The notes beneath the pieces were generated by a model. That model did no database searches, had not been told where the DNA came from, and worked only from the letters and a program-made list of their open reading frames with translations. Made by a program: the position numbers and the translations under genes. Source: Haloarcula rubra (GTDB taxonomy: Archaea > Halobacteriota > Halobacteria > Halobacteriales > Haloarculaceae). From it: a stretch of DNA of 64,000 nucleotides. Position 1 is the first letter of the stretch, and each line of letters opens with the position of its first letter. Shown here one piece after another: positions 26,768 to 34,853 of this stretch. Where the stretch lies: NCBI RefSeq assembly GCF_019599465.1, contig NZ_RKLR01000013.1, forward strand, positions 1 to 64,000, read 5' to 3'.

Positions 26768-26908
26768 ATGGGACGAACACGTATCTCGACACGACGGACG
26801 GCATCGACCCGCCCCGACGGGCGTCGAGACAGCGCAGTCGACCACGCGGGCCGTCGTCGGTCCGCTCGCGGGACGGACAGTCGCGGACGGTGGAGGGACG
26901 ACCGATGA
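26768..26908 (+). CDS. Possible Arg-rich 46-aa protein
   Basis: ATG 26768 lies 4 nt after the stop of the large pseudopilin-like gene. The frame encodes 46 residues, about one third Arg, and ends in a TGA overlapping the next ATG (ATGA at 26905-26908). The spacing looks like an operon. The strongly basic composition is unusual for a haloarchaeal protein and could simply reflect an out-of-frame GC-rich stretch. Confidence 0.3.
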   Translation: MGRTRISTRRTASTRPDGRRDSAVDHAGRRRSARGTDSRGRWRDDR

Positions 26909-27081
26909 CCGTCGTGGAGCGGTTGGTCGCGTACGTCGCGTTCGGTGGGTCGTCGTGTCCCCGGTGTGGCGACACGTCGACGGTGGTCCACGAGTGCTGT
27001 CGCTGTGGGACCTCGGTCGACGCACACGTAGAACGGTGCCCTCGCTGCGCGTCCGTCGACATCGCTCGCTACGAGATTTGA
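26905..27081 (+). CDS. Double zinc-ribbon micro-protein, 58 aa
   Basis: A 58-residue protein with CPRC (Cys18, Cys21), a central ECCRC cluster (Cys31, 32, 34) and CPRC (Cys45, Cys48). This is enough for one or two zinc sites in the style of small haloarchaeal rubredoxin-like ribbons. ATG 26905 overlaps the stop of the preceding small frame. An in-frame GTG at 26890 would add five residues. Function unknown; probably cytosolic. Confidence 0.7.
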   Translation: MTVVERLVAYVAFGGSSCPRCGDTSTVVHECCRCGTSVDAHVERCPRCASVDIARYEI

Positions 27082-27154
27082 GCACGACGGAGAGTCGCGC
27101 CTGCGAACGGGTGGGGAAGAATCCGGCACGCGCTCCCGCGCGGTCGGCTACGTC

Positions 27155-28129
27155 TCAGTCGTCTGCCTCGGCCCCCGGTTCGTCACCGGCGACGAACTCG
27201 CCGAGGCCGTCGATGGGGCGGTCCGGGTTCTCGTCGTCGAGCGTCTCCGGCGCGCCCAGTTGGACCTCGGTCTCCTCGGGGTCCCGGAGCTTCGTCCGGC
27301 CGCGGTGGACCGTCACCTCGTCGTTCAGGTGGAGTTTGATGGCCTCGATGAGCGCCTCCGCCTCCAGCGGCTGGCCGAGTTCCTGCAGTTCCTCCTCGGT
27401 GGCGTCGTCGGGGACGTTGAACGCTCGCTGGGTGATGATGGGGCCCTGGTCTAAGTCGGTCGTCACGTAGTGGCCGGTGACGCCGGCGATACGGACCCCC
27501 TCCTCGATGGCCTGCATGTACGCCGAGGCACCGGGGAACGCGGGCAGGAGGCTCGGGTGGACGTTGATGATGCGGCTCTCGTAGCGGAAGACGACGTCCG
27601 GCGAGAGGATGCGCATGTAGCGGGCCAGCGCGATGAGGTCGGCGTCGTACTCCGCGAGCAGTTCGAGAAGTCGCTCCTCGTCGGGCGTGCCCTTCTCGTC
27701 GCCGATGTCGTGGAAGGGGACGTCGTACTTCCGGGCCAGCGGTTCGAGGTCGTCGTGGTTGCCGATGACCACCTCGATGTCCGCGCCGAGGTCGCCGTTG
27801 GCCCACGCCTCGAACAGGGCTTCGAGGCAGTGGGACTCCTTCGTGACGAGGACGGCGATGGACTGGGTCTCGCGGTCGGCGGGGAACCGGACCTGTAGGT
27901 CGACGCCCAACTCGTCGCCGAGTTCGGTGAGGTCTTCCCGGAGTTTCTCCTCCGTCGTCACCATCTCGGCGGTGTCGACGTGCATCGTCATCCGGAAGAC
28001 GCCGTCGCGGACCGCCTGGTCCAGGTCCTCTATGTTGATGCCGCGCTCGAACAGCAGGGACGTGACCTCGGCGATGAGTCCCGTGTCGTCGTCACCGACG
28101 ACGGTAATCTCGGTGAGACCGTGGGTCAT
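27155..28129 (-). CDS. purU: Formyltetrahydrofolate deformylase
   Basis: A 324-residue protein with an N-terminal ACT domain (about residues 1-85) followed by a formyl-transferase domain. The active-site motifs are IGNHDDL, the His of INVHPSLLPAFPG, and GVTGHYVTTDLDQGPII with its Asp. PurU hydrolyses 10-formyl-THF to formate and THF, balancing one-carbon units for purine synthesis. An acidic C-terminal extension of about 35 residues is haloarchaeal. ATG 28129 begins the ACT domain. Confidence 0.9.
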   Translation of the reverse strand: MTHGLTEITVVGDDDTGLIAEVTSLLFERGINIEDLDQAVRDGVFRMTMHVDTAEMVTTEEKLREDLTELGDELGVDLQVRFPADRETQSIAVLVTKESHCLEALFEAWANGDLGADIEVVIGNHDDLEPLARKYDVPFHDIGDEKGTPDEERLLELLAEYDADLIALARYMRILSPDVVFRYESRIINVHPSLLPAFPGASAYMQAIEEGVRIAGVTGHYVTTDLDQGPIITQRAFNVPDDATEEELQELGQPLEAEALIEAIKLHLNDEVTVHRGRTKLRDPEETEVQLGAPETLDDENPDRPIDGLGEFVAGDEPGAEADD

Positions 28130-28254
28130 ACCTGCCACCTCCGGCGGATACAGGGGTTCATTGGCGTCCAGTTCGGCAGGGGCGATGCAAAAGCCTTCGT
28201 TTTCCGCCCTCCAACGGCGGTATAGCTTAGTTGTTGGGGCCACAGGGTGGGCAC

Positions 28255-29136
28255 GTGAGAGGTACGTTGGCGACTGTGGTCTGTGCCGACGCCGACGACG
28301 AGCGTCGGTCGGCAACGGTGACAGCGCTCGAATCGGCCGGTTTCGACGTGCTGGCGGCGTCGTCCGTCTCGGCCGTCGAGGCCGCGCTCGACGACGACGT
28401 CGACTGTGTCGTGACCGCGTTCAGGTTCCCCGACGGCGACGGGTTCGACGTGGTGGGGACCGTCCGCGACCGACGTCCGGACTGCGCCTGTGTCTTCTTC
28501 ACCTCTGCGTCGCCCTCGGAGTTGCCCCGTGGCGGCCGGGACCAGATCGTGGAGTACGTCCCGCAGTCGGTCCCGGACGCCCGCGACCGACTCGTCGACG
28601 TCGTCGAGGGGGCCACCGCCGAGGCGACGCAGGCGGCCTACCCGCTCCCCGAGAACGAGACCGAGCGACTGGCGGCGGTCCGGGCGTACGACGTGGCCGA
28701 ACTGTCCGCCGAGGCGACGTTCGAGCGCCTGACGGCGCTGATGACGACGCACTTCGACATCGACGTCGCCTTCGTCGGTCTGGTCGACGAACACGAGGAG
28801 CGGTTCGTCGCCTGTACGGGGGCCAACTGGCGAACGCTGGCGCGGGAAGACAGCATCTGTACCCACACCATCCTCACCGACGAGGAGATGGTCGTCGAGG
28901 ACACCCACGAGGACCCCCGTTTTGCCGAAGTCGACCGGCTGGACGAACTGAACATCCGGTCGTACGCCGGCGCTCGCATCACCGACGAGGAGGGGAACGC
29001 GCTGGGCGCGGTCTGCTGTATCGACGACGAACCGCGCTCGTACACGCGGGCAGAACTGGACGACCTCCGGCGGTTCGCCGACGAGGTCGAAGAACAACTC
29101 CTGTTGCGCCGTCGACTCGGCGGCGGAGGTGAGTGA
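28255..29136 (+). CDS. Pseudo-receiver plus GAF domain signalling protein
   Basis: A 293-residue protein with two domains. Residues ~6-110 have a response-regulator fold (ADADDER acidic pocket, FRFPDGDGFD), but the phosphoacceptor Asp is replaced by Ala (VVTAFRF). Residues ~150-290 form a GAF domain (FVGLVDEHEERFVACTG, GAVCCIDDEPR). GTG 28255 is chosen. It overlaps the next gene by 8 nt, so the two act together. It is likely phosphorylation-independent and may sense a small ligand or redox state through the Cys pair. Confidence 0.78.
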   Translation: MRGTLATVVCADADDERRSATVTALESAGFDVLAASSVSAVEAALDDDVDCVVTAFRFPDGDGFDVVGTVRDRRPDCACVFFTSASPSELPRGGRDQIVEYVPQSVPDARDRLVDVVEGATAEATQAAYPLPENETERLAAVRAYDVAELSAEATFERLTALMTTHFDIDVAFVGLVDEHEERFVACTGANWRTLAREDSICTHTILTDEEMVVEDTHEDPRFAEVDRLDELNIRSYAGARITDEEGNALGAVCCIDDEPRSYTRAELDDLRRFADEVEEQLLLRRRLGGGGE

Positions 29137-29794
29137 GGTGTCGTTACAGGGGGACACGGTCTACGAGTTCGAGCGCCTGCCGCTGGAACCGGTGGCGACG
29201 GGGACGAACCTGCTCGTGACGGGGCCGACGCTTGGTGGGACCCGAGAGTTGCTCCTCCGCCTCTTGCTCGGCGACGACGCCGTCCTCGTCATCACGGCCG
29301 ACACGAGCGCTCGCGAGACGCTGGCGGACTACGAGCGAGTCGGCGGCGAGGGCCCCAGCGAACGAGTCCGCGTCGTCGACTGCTCGCAGGACGACGACGC
29401 CGACCTCGGCGAGTTCGTCTCGGCCGTCGGGTCCCCCGGAGACCTCACCGGCATCGGTATCGAGTACGCCGGGCAGTACGAGTCCGTCTACGCCCGCGGG
29501 TACGACACGGCCCGGACGGGCATCTACACGCTGACACCGCTCCTCGTCTACAACGACGACGTTCGGCCGGTGTTTCGCTTCGTCAACACCGTCACCAGTC
29601 GCATCCGGACCGCCGACGGACTGGGCGTGTGTGCCATCGACCCCGACGCCCACGAGGACCGAGTCCTCGGGAGTATCGCCCAGTCGTTCGACGGCCGCGT
29701 CGAGGTGCGCGATACCGACGACGGCGTCGAAATCCGGGTACGGGGGCTGCCCGACCAGCCACGCGAGTGGACGGCGGTGCCCGCGCTCCGATAA
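29129..29794 (+). CDS. RecA-fold protein with degenerate P-loop, coupled to GAF protein
   Basis: A 221-residue protein related to the haloarchaeal RAD55-like/DUF7504 proteins, often found with HTR-type signalling. The Walker A position reads GPTLGGTRE, lacking the conserved Lys. A strand-loop with LVYNDD and RFVNTVTSRI occupies the Walker B region. GTG 29129 overlaps the stop of the GAF protein gene. It may be the output or docking partner of that pseudo-receiver. DUF identity unverified. Confidence 0.72.
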   Translation: MSEVSLQGDTVYEFERLPLEPVATGTNLLVTGPTLGGTRELLLRLLLGDDAVLVITADTSARETLADYERVGGEGPSERVRVVDCSQDDDADLGEFVSAVGSPGDLTGIGIEYAGQYESVYARGYDTARTGIYTLTPLLVYNDDVRPVFRFVNTVTSRIRTADGLGVCAIDPDAHEDRVLGSIAQSFDGRVEVRDTDDGVEIRVRGLPDQPREWTAVPALR

Positions 29795-29832
29795 CACAAG
29801 CGTTTTCTCCGCCCCCCGCCCGGCTCTCAGTA

Positions 29833-30087
29833 ATGACTGCCTTCACCGCGACCGTCACCGTTCGCCTCAAGCGGGGCGTCCTGGACCCCGAGGCCGAGAC
29901 TACCCAGCGGCAACTCGAACGCCTCGGCTTCGACCTCGACGACCTGCGGTCGGCCGACCGGTTCGAGATCGACCTCGACGCCGACGGGGCCGACGAGGCC
30001 GCCGAACGCGCCGAGGAGATGGCCGAACGCCTCCTCGCGAACCCGACCATCCACGACTACGACGTGGAGGTCGCCGAACGGGAATGA
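29833..30087 (+). CDS. purS: FGAM synthase subunit PurS
   Basis: An 84-residue protein of the PurS family (TVRLKRGVLDPEA start, acidic helix, VxNPTIHDYDV end). It bridges PurQ and PurL in formylglycinamidine ribonucleotide synthase. It lies 49 nt upstream of purQ in the same direction, as in many archaea. purL is not in the window. Confidence 0.92.
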   Translation: MTAFTATVTVRLKRGVLDPEAETTQRQLERLGFDLDDLRSADRFEIDLDADGADEAAERAEEMAERLLANPTIHDYDVEVAERE

Positions 30088-30136
30088 TAGCCGTCACACT
30101 GACGCCGATGCTCGGTTCCCACACGGGGTGGTCACT

Positions 30137-30814
30137 GTGACCATCGCCGTCATCCAGTTCGGCGGGTCGAACTGCGACCGCGACTCCGTGCGCGCCCTCG
30201 AGACGCTGGGCTTCGACGCCGAACTCGTCTGGCACGAGGACGGTCTGCCCGACGACGTCGACGGCATCATGCTCCCCGGTGGGTTCTCCTACGGTGACTA
30301 TCTCCGGGCCGGCGCGATGGCCGCTCGCTCGCCCATCATGGAGGAGGTGCGGGAGGCCGCCGCCGACGGGACGCCGGTGCTGGGCGTCTGCAACGGCGCC
30401 CAAATCGGCTGTGAGTCCTCGCTCACCCCCGGCGTGTTCACCACTAACGAGAGCGCCCGCTTCCAGTGTGAACACGTCCACCTCCGCGTCGAGAACGCCG
30501 ACACGCCGTGGACCCGCCACTACGAGGAGGGCGACGTCGTCGAACTCCCCATCGCCCACGGCGAAGGGCGCTACGAGATTACCGACGAGCGACTCGACGA
30601 ACTCGAAGCCGAGGACCGAATCATCTTCAAGTACTGCGACGCCGAGGGCAACGTCACGCCCGAAGCGAACCCCAACGGGTCGAAACACGCCGTCGCGGGT
30701 GTCACCGGTGACTCGGACCACGTCGCCGTGATGATGCCCCACCCCGAGCGGGCGTCGCTCGACGATTTGGGCCGCACCGACGGCAAGCCCGTCCTGCAGG
30801 GCTTCGCCGACTAA
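30137..30814 (+). CDS. purQ: FGAM synthase glutaminase subunit PurQ
   Basis: A 225-residue class I glutamine amidotransferase. The nucleophile Cys lies in GVCNGAQIGCE, and the catalytic His-x-Glu in MMPHPERA. It supplies ammonia to PurL. GTG 30137 gives the family start TIAVIQFGGSNCDRD; a GTG at 30128 would add three residues. It follows purS closely. Confidence 0.93.
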   Translation: MTIAVIQFGGSNCDRDSVRALETLGFDAELVWHEDGLPDDVDGIMLPGGFSYGDYLRAGAMAARSPIMEEVREAAADGTPVLGVCNGAQIGCESSLTPGVFTTNESARFQCEHVHLRVENADTPWTRHYEEGDVVELPIAHGEGRYEITDERLDELEAEDRIIFKYCDAEGNVTPEANPNGSKHAVAGVTGDSDHVAVMMPHPERASLDDLGRTDGKPVLQGFAD

Positions 30815-31173
30815 CCGCAGGCTATCGTCGTTCCCGTTCTCGTGAGTGCGGTCCGGCCGTCTGTTTCTATCGCGACGCCGTCGCGCTGGTCGTCGCAGTC
30901 GAACTGGTCCCGATAGAGTGACTTCGTGCTGTGGCCGCTCGCTGTCGTCACTCTCGGTCGGTAACAACCCCCTCTGTCCGGTCGCTACGGGAGTGTGGTC
31001 CAAAGGGGATAGGATGGGGCCAGTGGAGCGTGTGACATGTTCCGCGGCCCCTACGAATCAATATAGCCCCCGATGGTAAAAACGCCAGCCTACCGGAGTG
31101 AAAGTGAAACCGGCCGTCTCGAGGACTGGGAACAGTCACCACACTCATCTTCTGCCGACACCTACCCGACAGT
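30815..31173. other. Intergenic region after purQ
   Basis: About 360 bp without a supported gene. A TATA-like CAATATAG sits near 31060-31068, about 105 nt before the next gene's ATG. CCGG-flanked short direct repeats (GTGAAAGTGAAA, near 31098) lie between. I see no tRNA, long repeat or conserved RNA fold. Confidence 0.4.
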
Positions 31174-31473
31174 ATGAGCACGGACGACACCACCGCCGCC
31201 GACGAGTCGGTCCGAGTATGGCTGGTCGAACGGACTTACTCCGACGACGAGCAGAACCTCATCGTCCTCACCTACGCCACCCCGGACGGCCAGCGGGACT
31301 TCCGCAAAGAGCGGGCGCTGACCTCCTACACCGGCGACCACCGGGAGACGCCCGTCTCGATGGCCGTCGACCCGGACAACCTCGGGCGCGTCGACGACGC
31401 CGAGACGCGAGACCGCTACGCTGGCGAAGTCGAACGGATGCAGGCGAAACACGACCCGGACGACGTGCTCTGA
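31174..31473 (+). CDS. Conserved hypothetical protein, 99 aa
   Basis: A small, soluble, acidic protein. A central stretch with WLVERTYSDDEQNLIVLTYAT looks like a beta-hairpin domain, and the C-terminus is helical and charged. No metal or catalytic motif is visible. It stands alone, with its own upstream gap of 360 bp. Probably a haloarchaeal lineage-specific family; I do not recognise it. Confidence 0.68.
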   Translation: MSTDDTTAADESVRVWLVERTYSDDEQNLIVLTYATPDGQRDFRKERALTSYTGDHRETPVSMAVDPDNLGRVDDAETRDRYAGEVERMQAKHDPDDVL

Positions 31474-31508
31474 CACGCCGGTCCGTCCTGCCGTCCCAAC
31501 CCCGCAGT

Positions 31509-31871
31509 CTACGCGGCGCTCTCGCGACGCCACAGCGAGACGTACACGGCGGCAGTGGCGAGCAGTCCGACGCCGACGGCCACCTCGACGGTGAACAGCG
31601 ACCGGCCGACGTTCACGTACGAGAGCGCGAGTACCAGCAACACCGCCGGCCCGAACGCGGCGTAGGCGAACAGCAGACGGCGACGCTCCGGCGGCAGGTC
31701 CGCGAGTTCGAGCGCCACCGCCATGAGCGTCCCGAGGCCGGCGAGGAGTCCGAGGGGGAGCGCGACGAGCGCGGAGAACTCGACGTTCACGAGTTCGATG
31801 ATGGTCACAGTCACTAACAGGAAGGTCGTGACCGCCCCACCGACCGCAGCGAGCGATGTCCGGTAGTCCAC
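31509..31871 (-). CDS. Small membrane protein, 120 aa
   Basis: About four hydrophobic segments with short loops, starting at GTG 31871 (MDYRTSLAAVGGAVTTFLLV). An Arg-rich loop (PPERRRLL) separates the second and third segments. The frame is open further upstream, but that part is basic and resembles a shadow, so the GTG was preferred. Function unknown. It lies 50 nt downstream of the RaSEA gene on the same strand and may be cotranscribed. Confidence 0.6.
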   Translation of the reverse strand: MDYRTSLAAVGGAVTTFLLVTVTIIELVNVEFSALVALPLGLLAGLGTLMAVALELADLPPERRRLLFAYAAFGPAVLLVLALSYVNVGRSLFTVEVAVGVGLLATAAVYVSLWRRESAA

Positions 31872-31921
31872 GTGGACTGGTTGGGCGAAATCCGGTATAA
31901 ACGTACGTGAAAGCGGGACGA

Positions 31922-32998
31922 TTACCGCGCCAGCGGCATCGAGTAACTGGTCTCGCGTTCGATGACGGCCTCGTAGGTGGCTTCGCACTCGCAGTCGACT
32001 TGCTCGAAGACGCTCGGGTCCTGTCGCAGGTCGAAGTCCTTGATGGCTCGCTGGACCCGGTCGTCGCACTCACCGCAGTTGTGCGGGCCGCGGTCGCTGC
32101 CGTGGCCGACGGGGTCAGAGACGACGATGACGTCCTCGTCGGCGGTCGACTCGAGCACTGCGGCGACCGACCAGAGCCACGGCGGGCGGTAGCCGCCGTC
32201 GTGGTACAGTTCCTCGACCATCGTGTACCGCTGGACGTTACAGGGGTTCATCGAGACGGTGTGACAGCCGTCGACGGCGGCACACTTCCTGACGGAGCGC
32301 TTCATGTCCGCGACGGCCTCGCTCTCCGAGAGGAACGGCGGCTTCATCAGGAGGTAGGCCTTGACGCCGGCACCCGCGTCCCGTGCCGCGGCACAGGCCT
32401 CTTCGAAGTCCGCGAAGTCGAAGTACTTGTTCACGCAGTCGTGGCGCACGCGGTCGGTCGCCGTCTCTAGCCCGACGGCCACGTCCGTCTCTAGTCCGGC
32501 GTCGACGAAATCCGCGACGCGGTCCTCCTGGACGAAGTCCGGCAAGGACTCGACGACGATGCGCTCGCGGTCGGCGAACGTGTCGGCGATGGCCTGCCGC
32601 GTCTCGGCGGGGACTTCACGCTCGTCGAGGAAACTCCCGGAGGTGTAAATCTTGATGAGGCCGCTCTGCTCGTCGGCCTCCTCGGCCTCGTGGTCGAGAC
32701 AGTGCCGAATCTGTGCCATCAGGTCCTCGTGGGCGACGCTGCCGCCCTCGACGGACTCGGCGACGTACCCGCACATCGTACACCCGCCGGCGCGGGCCCA
32801 CCGACAGCCGCCGGTGTTGAGGATGATGGTCAGGCTCTGGTAGACGCCGTCGGGCGTGTTGTCCTCGTCTAGCCAGACGCGCGTGGGTTCACGGGGGTCG
32901 TACGTCGAGTCGTTGCGCGACCGGATATCGCGCATCACCGAATTGTGGGCGTCCATGCCCTTGCCCTGCTCGTAGACGTCGGGACTGGGCTTGCTCAT
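31922..32998 (-). CDS. Archaeosine synthase radical SAM subunit (RaSEA)
   Basis: A 358-residue Elp3-like radical SAM enzyme with the cluster motif CRWARAGGCTMC and KIYTSGSFLDEREV. This matches RaSEA, which with ArcS converts the lysine-preQ0 adduct at tRNA position 15 to archaeosine. A Cys-rich C-terminal section (GPHNCGECD, CECE) may bind zinc. ATG 32998 is chosen. arcS and tgtA follow within 10 kb on the same strand. Confidence 0.88.
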   Translation of the reverse strand: MSKPSPDVYEQGKGMDAHNSVMRDIRSRNDSTYDPREPTRVWLDEDNTPDGVYQSLTIILNTGGCRWARAGGCTMCGYVAESVEGGSVAHEDLMAQIRHCLDHEAEEADEQSGLIKIYTSGSFLDEREVPAETRQAIADTFADRERIVVESLPDFVQEDRVADFVDAGLETDVAVGLETATDRVRHDCVNKYFDFADFEEACAAARDAGAGVKAYLLMKPPFLSESEAVADMKRSVRKCAAVDGCHTVSMNPCNVQRYTMVEELYHDGGYRPPWLWSVAAVLESTADEDVIVVSDPVGHGSDRGPHNCGECDDRVQRAIKDFDLRQDPSVFEQVDCECEATYEAVIERETSYSMPLAR

Positions 32999-33036
32999 TA
33001 CGCCGCTTTTGCCGACGGGTGCGTATATCGCCTTCG

Positions 33037-33420
33037 TTAGGCCTCGCGAGCGATGCGGTCGCGCACCGCCAACCATCCCACGCCGGCGAGGCCGGCGCCG
33101 ACGGCGTTGGCGAGGAAGTCCGCACCGCTCGTGTCACGGGTCGCGACCAACCCTTGCAGGAACTCGATGCCGGCGCCGTAGCCGACGGCGAGAGTCGCGA
33201 GAGCGGCGACGACGGCGACAGTCCGGGTTCGCCGCCCCCACGCGAGGAGCGTCGTCAGCACCCCGTAGCTCCCGGCGTGGACCCACTTGTCGAGTGCGAC
33301 GCCGAGCAGTGTCGGCACCGCGTCCGCGCCGCTCTCGGGCACCGGCACGAGCGACGTGACGAGTAACAGGCCGGCGAACGCGACGGCGGGCGCGTACCGA
33401 CGGAACCGCGACGGGTCCAT
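33037..33420 (-). CDS. VanZ-like membrane protein
   Basis: A 127-residue protein with four predicted transmembrane segments and the VanZ-like pattern DKWVHAGSYGVLTTLLAW followed by GAGIEFLQ and SGADFLANAVGA. VanZ proteins are small membrane proteins of uncertain function, linked in bacteria to glycopeptide tolerance; in haloarchaea the role is unknown. ATG 33420 directly precedes the basic N-terminus. Confidence 0.78.
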   Translation of the reverse strand: MDPSRFRRYAPAVAFAGLLLVTSLVPVPESGADAVPTLLGVALDKWVHAGSYGVLTTLLAWGRRTRTVAVVAALATLAVGYGAGIEFLQGLVATRDTSGADFLANAVGAGLAGVGWLAVRDRIAREA

Positions 33421-33460
33421 ACGCGTCGTTCGTCGCGTCCGCCGATAAGTCACGCGGTGC

Positions 33461-33836
33461 TCAGGCGACGCCGAAGACGAGCGCCAGCGCCCGGAGTCCC
33501 ACGAGGACGCCGACGGTGCCGGCCACACCGTACATCGCCGCCCGGTTCCGGTACCGGGTCGCCGCCGTCGACAGCGACCCCACGGCGATGTGGACGTCCT
33601 CGCCGAGGACGAGTCCGTCGTCGGTCTCCCGGACGGTCCCCGCGACGGCGACGTGGTCGTCCGGCGCGACGACCGACTCCGCGTACCGGCGGGGTTTGTC
33701 TCTGTGGTCGCGTTCCACCTCCGGCGCAGGGTTCGGGAACGCCTCTGGCGGGCGCTCGTCGGCCTCTCGGACGAATCGCTCCTCGGTCGGTACCGAGAGC
33801 GTTTCCGGAGCCGCTACCCCGGTAACGTGCTACTAC
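33461..33836 (-). pseudogene. 5'-truncated membrane protein remnant (E3-ligase/GIDE-like C-terminus)
   Basis: The frame is open from just after a TAG at about 33837 to the stop at 33461, yet has no ATG or GTG until GTG 33718. Codons upstream of that GTG (SVPTEERFVREADERPPEAF) look like real protein. The product, AESVVAPDDHVAVAGTVRET and a C-terminal hydrophobic segment, resembles the end of haloarchaeal GIDE/E3-ubiquitin-ligase-like membrane proteins of some 250-300 residues. The missing 5' part abuts the AT-richer cupredoxin gene. An 85-aa product from GTG 33718 may still be made. Confidence 0.55.
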
Positions 33837-33955
33837 TTATCCTGACACATGTTCACAATAAACACAGATAACTCGGAGGAGGATAGCCAAAACTGGATGA
33901 GAAGCAGCCCGTCTCGCCGAAACAGTGGATTGAGAAAAACTGAGAAAGAACGAAC

Positions 33956-34795
33956 ATGACTGATCGACCTTCAATCGAGGAATTGGACCTCAGTGACGCA
34001 GAGCTACTCGAAGTAATCAAAAACCACGGTATCGACCGTCGGTCCGTGATGAAGCTTCTCGGTGTCGGAACTGCAGTATCTCTTGGTACCGGTAGCGCGG
34101 TCGCAAAGCACGACGACCCGCATCCGCCGCGTATCGACTCACATTACGGCTATTCGACCCCGAACGCCGACGATATCCCGAAGAGATTGGAACCGGACCA
34201 CGTGGTCGAACTGCACGTAATCCCGCCAAACCCTCCGGAGCCGCCGATGTTCCACTTCGCGCCCAGTGGACTCTCCGTGGACCCCGGTGATATCGTCCAG
34301 TTCACATTTAAATTCCCGGACCACACGATTACGGCGTATCACCCGGCACATGGGTTCCAGCGGCGGGTTCCAGAACAGGCCCCACCGTTCTCGTCACCGG
34401 TCGTCAACGCCGGTGGAGCGTGGCTCTATCGGTTCGAGACCGAAGGCCTCTACGACATGTACTGCGGGCCACACCACGTTCTCGGTATGGCAATGCGAAT
34501 CGTCGTCGGCGACCTCAGCGGCGAGGATATCCCGGACTACGAGGGTAAGTTCGAAGCTCCATCGCCGCTGTTGGCACCGTTCAGTAAGGAATTTCTCGAA
34601 CACGAACTCCATGATTTCACTGCGTTCATTGATGGAGACAACGAAGGCTGTAAATGGGTATGGCTGACCCCGAAAGAAATCCTCGATACGGACGCGCTCG
34701 ACCCAGAGAACATACAGGCGGATGATGGAAAAGTGTCGTTCGACGAGGTTCTCGCGGACATCAATCGTGCCGACGTCACTCACGAACACGACTAG
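33956..34795 (+). CDS. Tat-exported cupredoxin-like copper protein
   Basis: A 279-residue protein with a Tat signal (DRRSVMKLLG, residues 28-36) placed unusually after a 27-residue acidic lead, then a plastocyanin-type domain. Candidate type 1 copper ligands are His123, Cys170, His173 and Met178 (CGPHHVLGM spacing). About 95 residues follow the cupredoxin fold. Base and codon use are AT-richer than neighbours (many ATA, TTG, AAT-type codons), suggesting acquisition. Probably extracellular electron carrier; donor and acceptor unknown. Confidence 0.82.
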   Translation: MTDRPSIEELDLSDAELLEVIKNHGIDRRSVMKLLGVGTAVSLGTGSAVAKHDDPHPPRIDSHYGYSTPNADDIPKRLEPDHVVELHVIPPNPPEPPMFHFAPSGLSVDPGDIVQFTFKFPDHTITAYHPAHGFQRRVPEQAPPFSSPVVNAGGAWLYRFETEGLYDMYCGPHHVLGMAMRIVVGDLSGEDIPDYEGKFEAPSPLLAPFSKEFLEHELHDFTAFIDGDNEGCKWVWLTPKEILDTDALDPENIQADDGKVSFDEVLADINRADVTHEHD

Positions 34796-34853
34796 GTCGT
34801 GAGGGCAATCGAGACGGGTCTGCTACCTTTCGATTTTTGCTGCGCGGGTGGCC

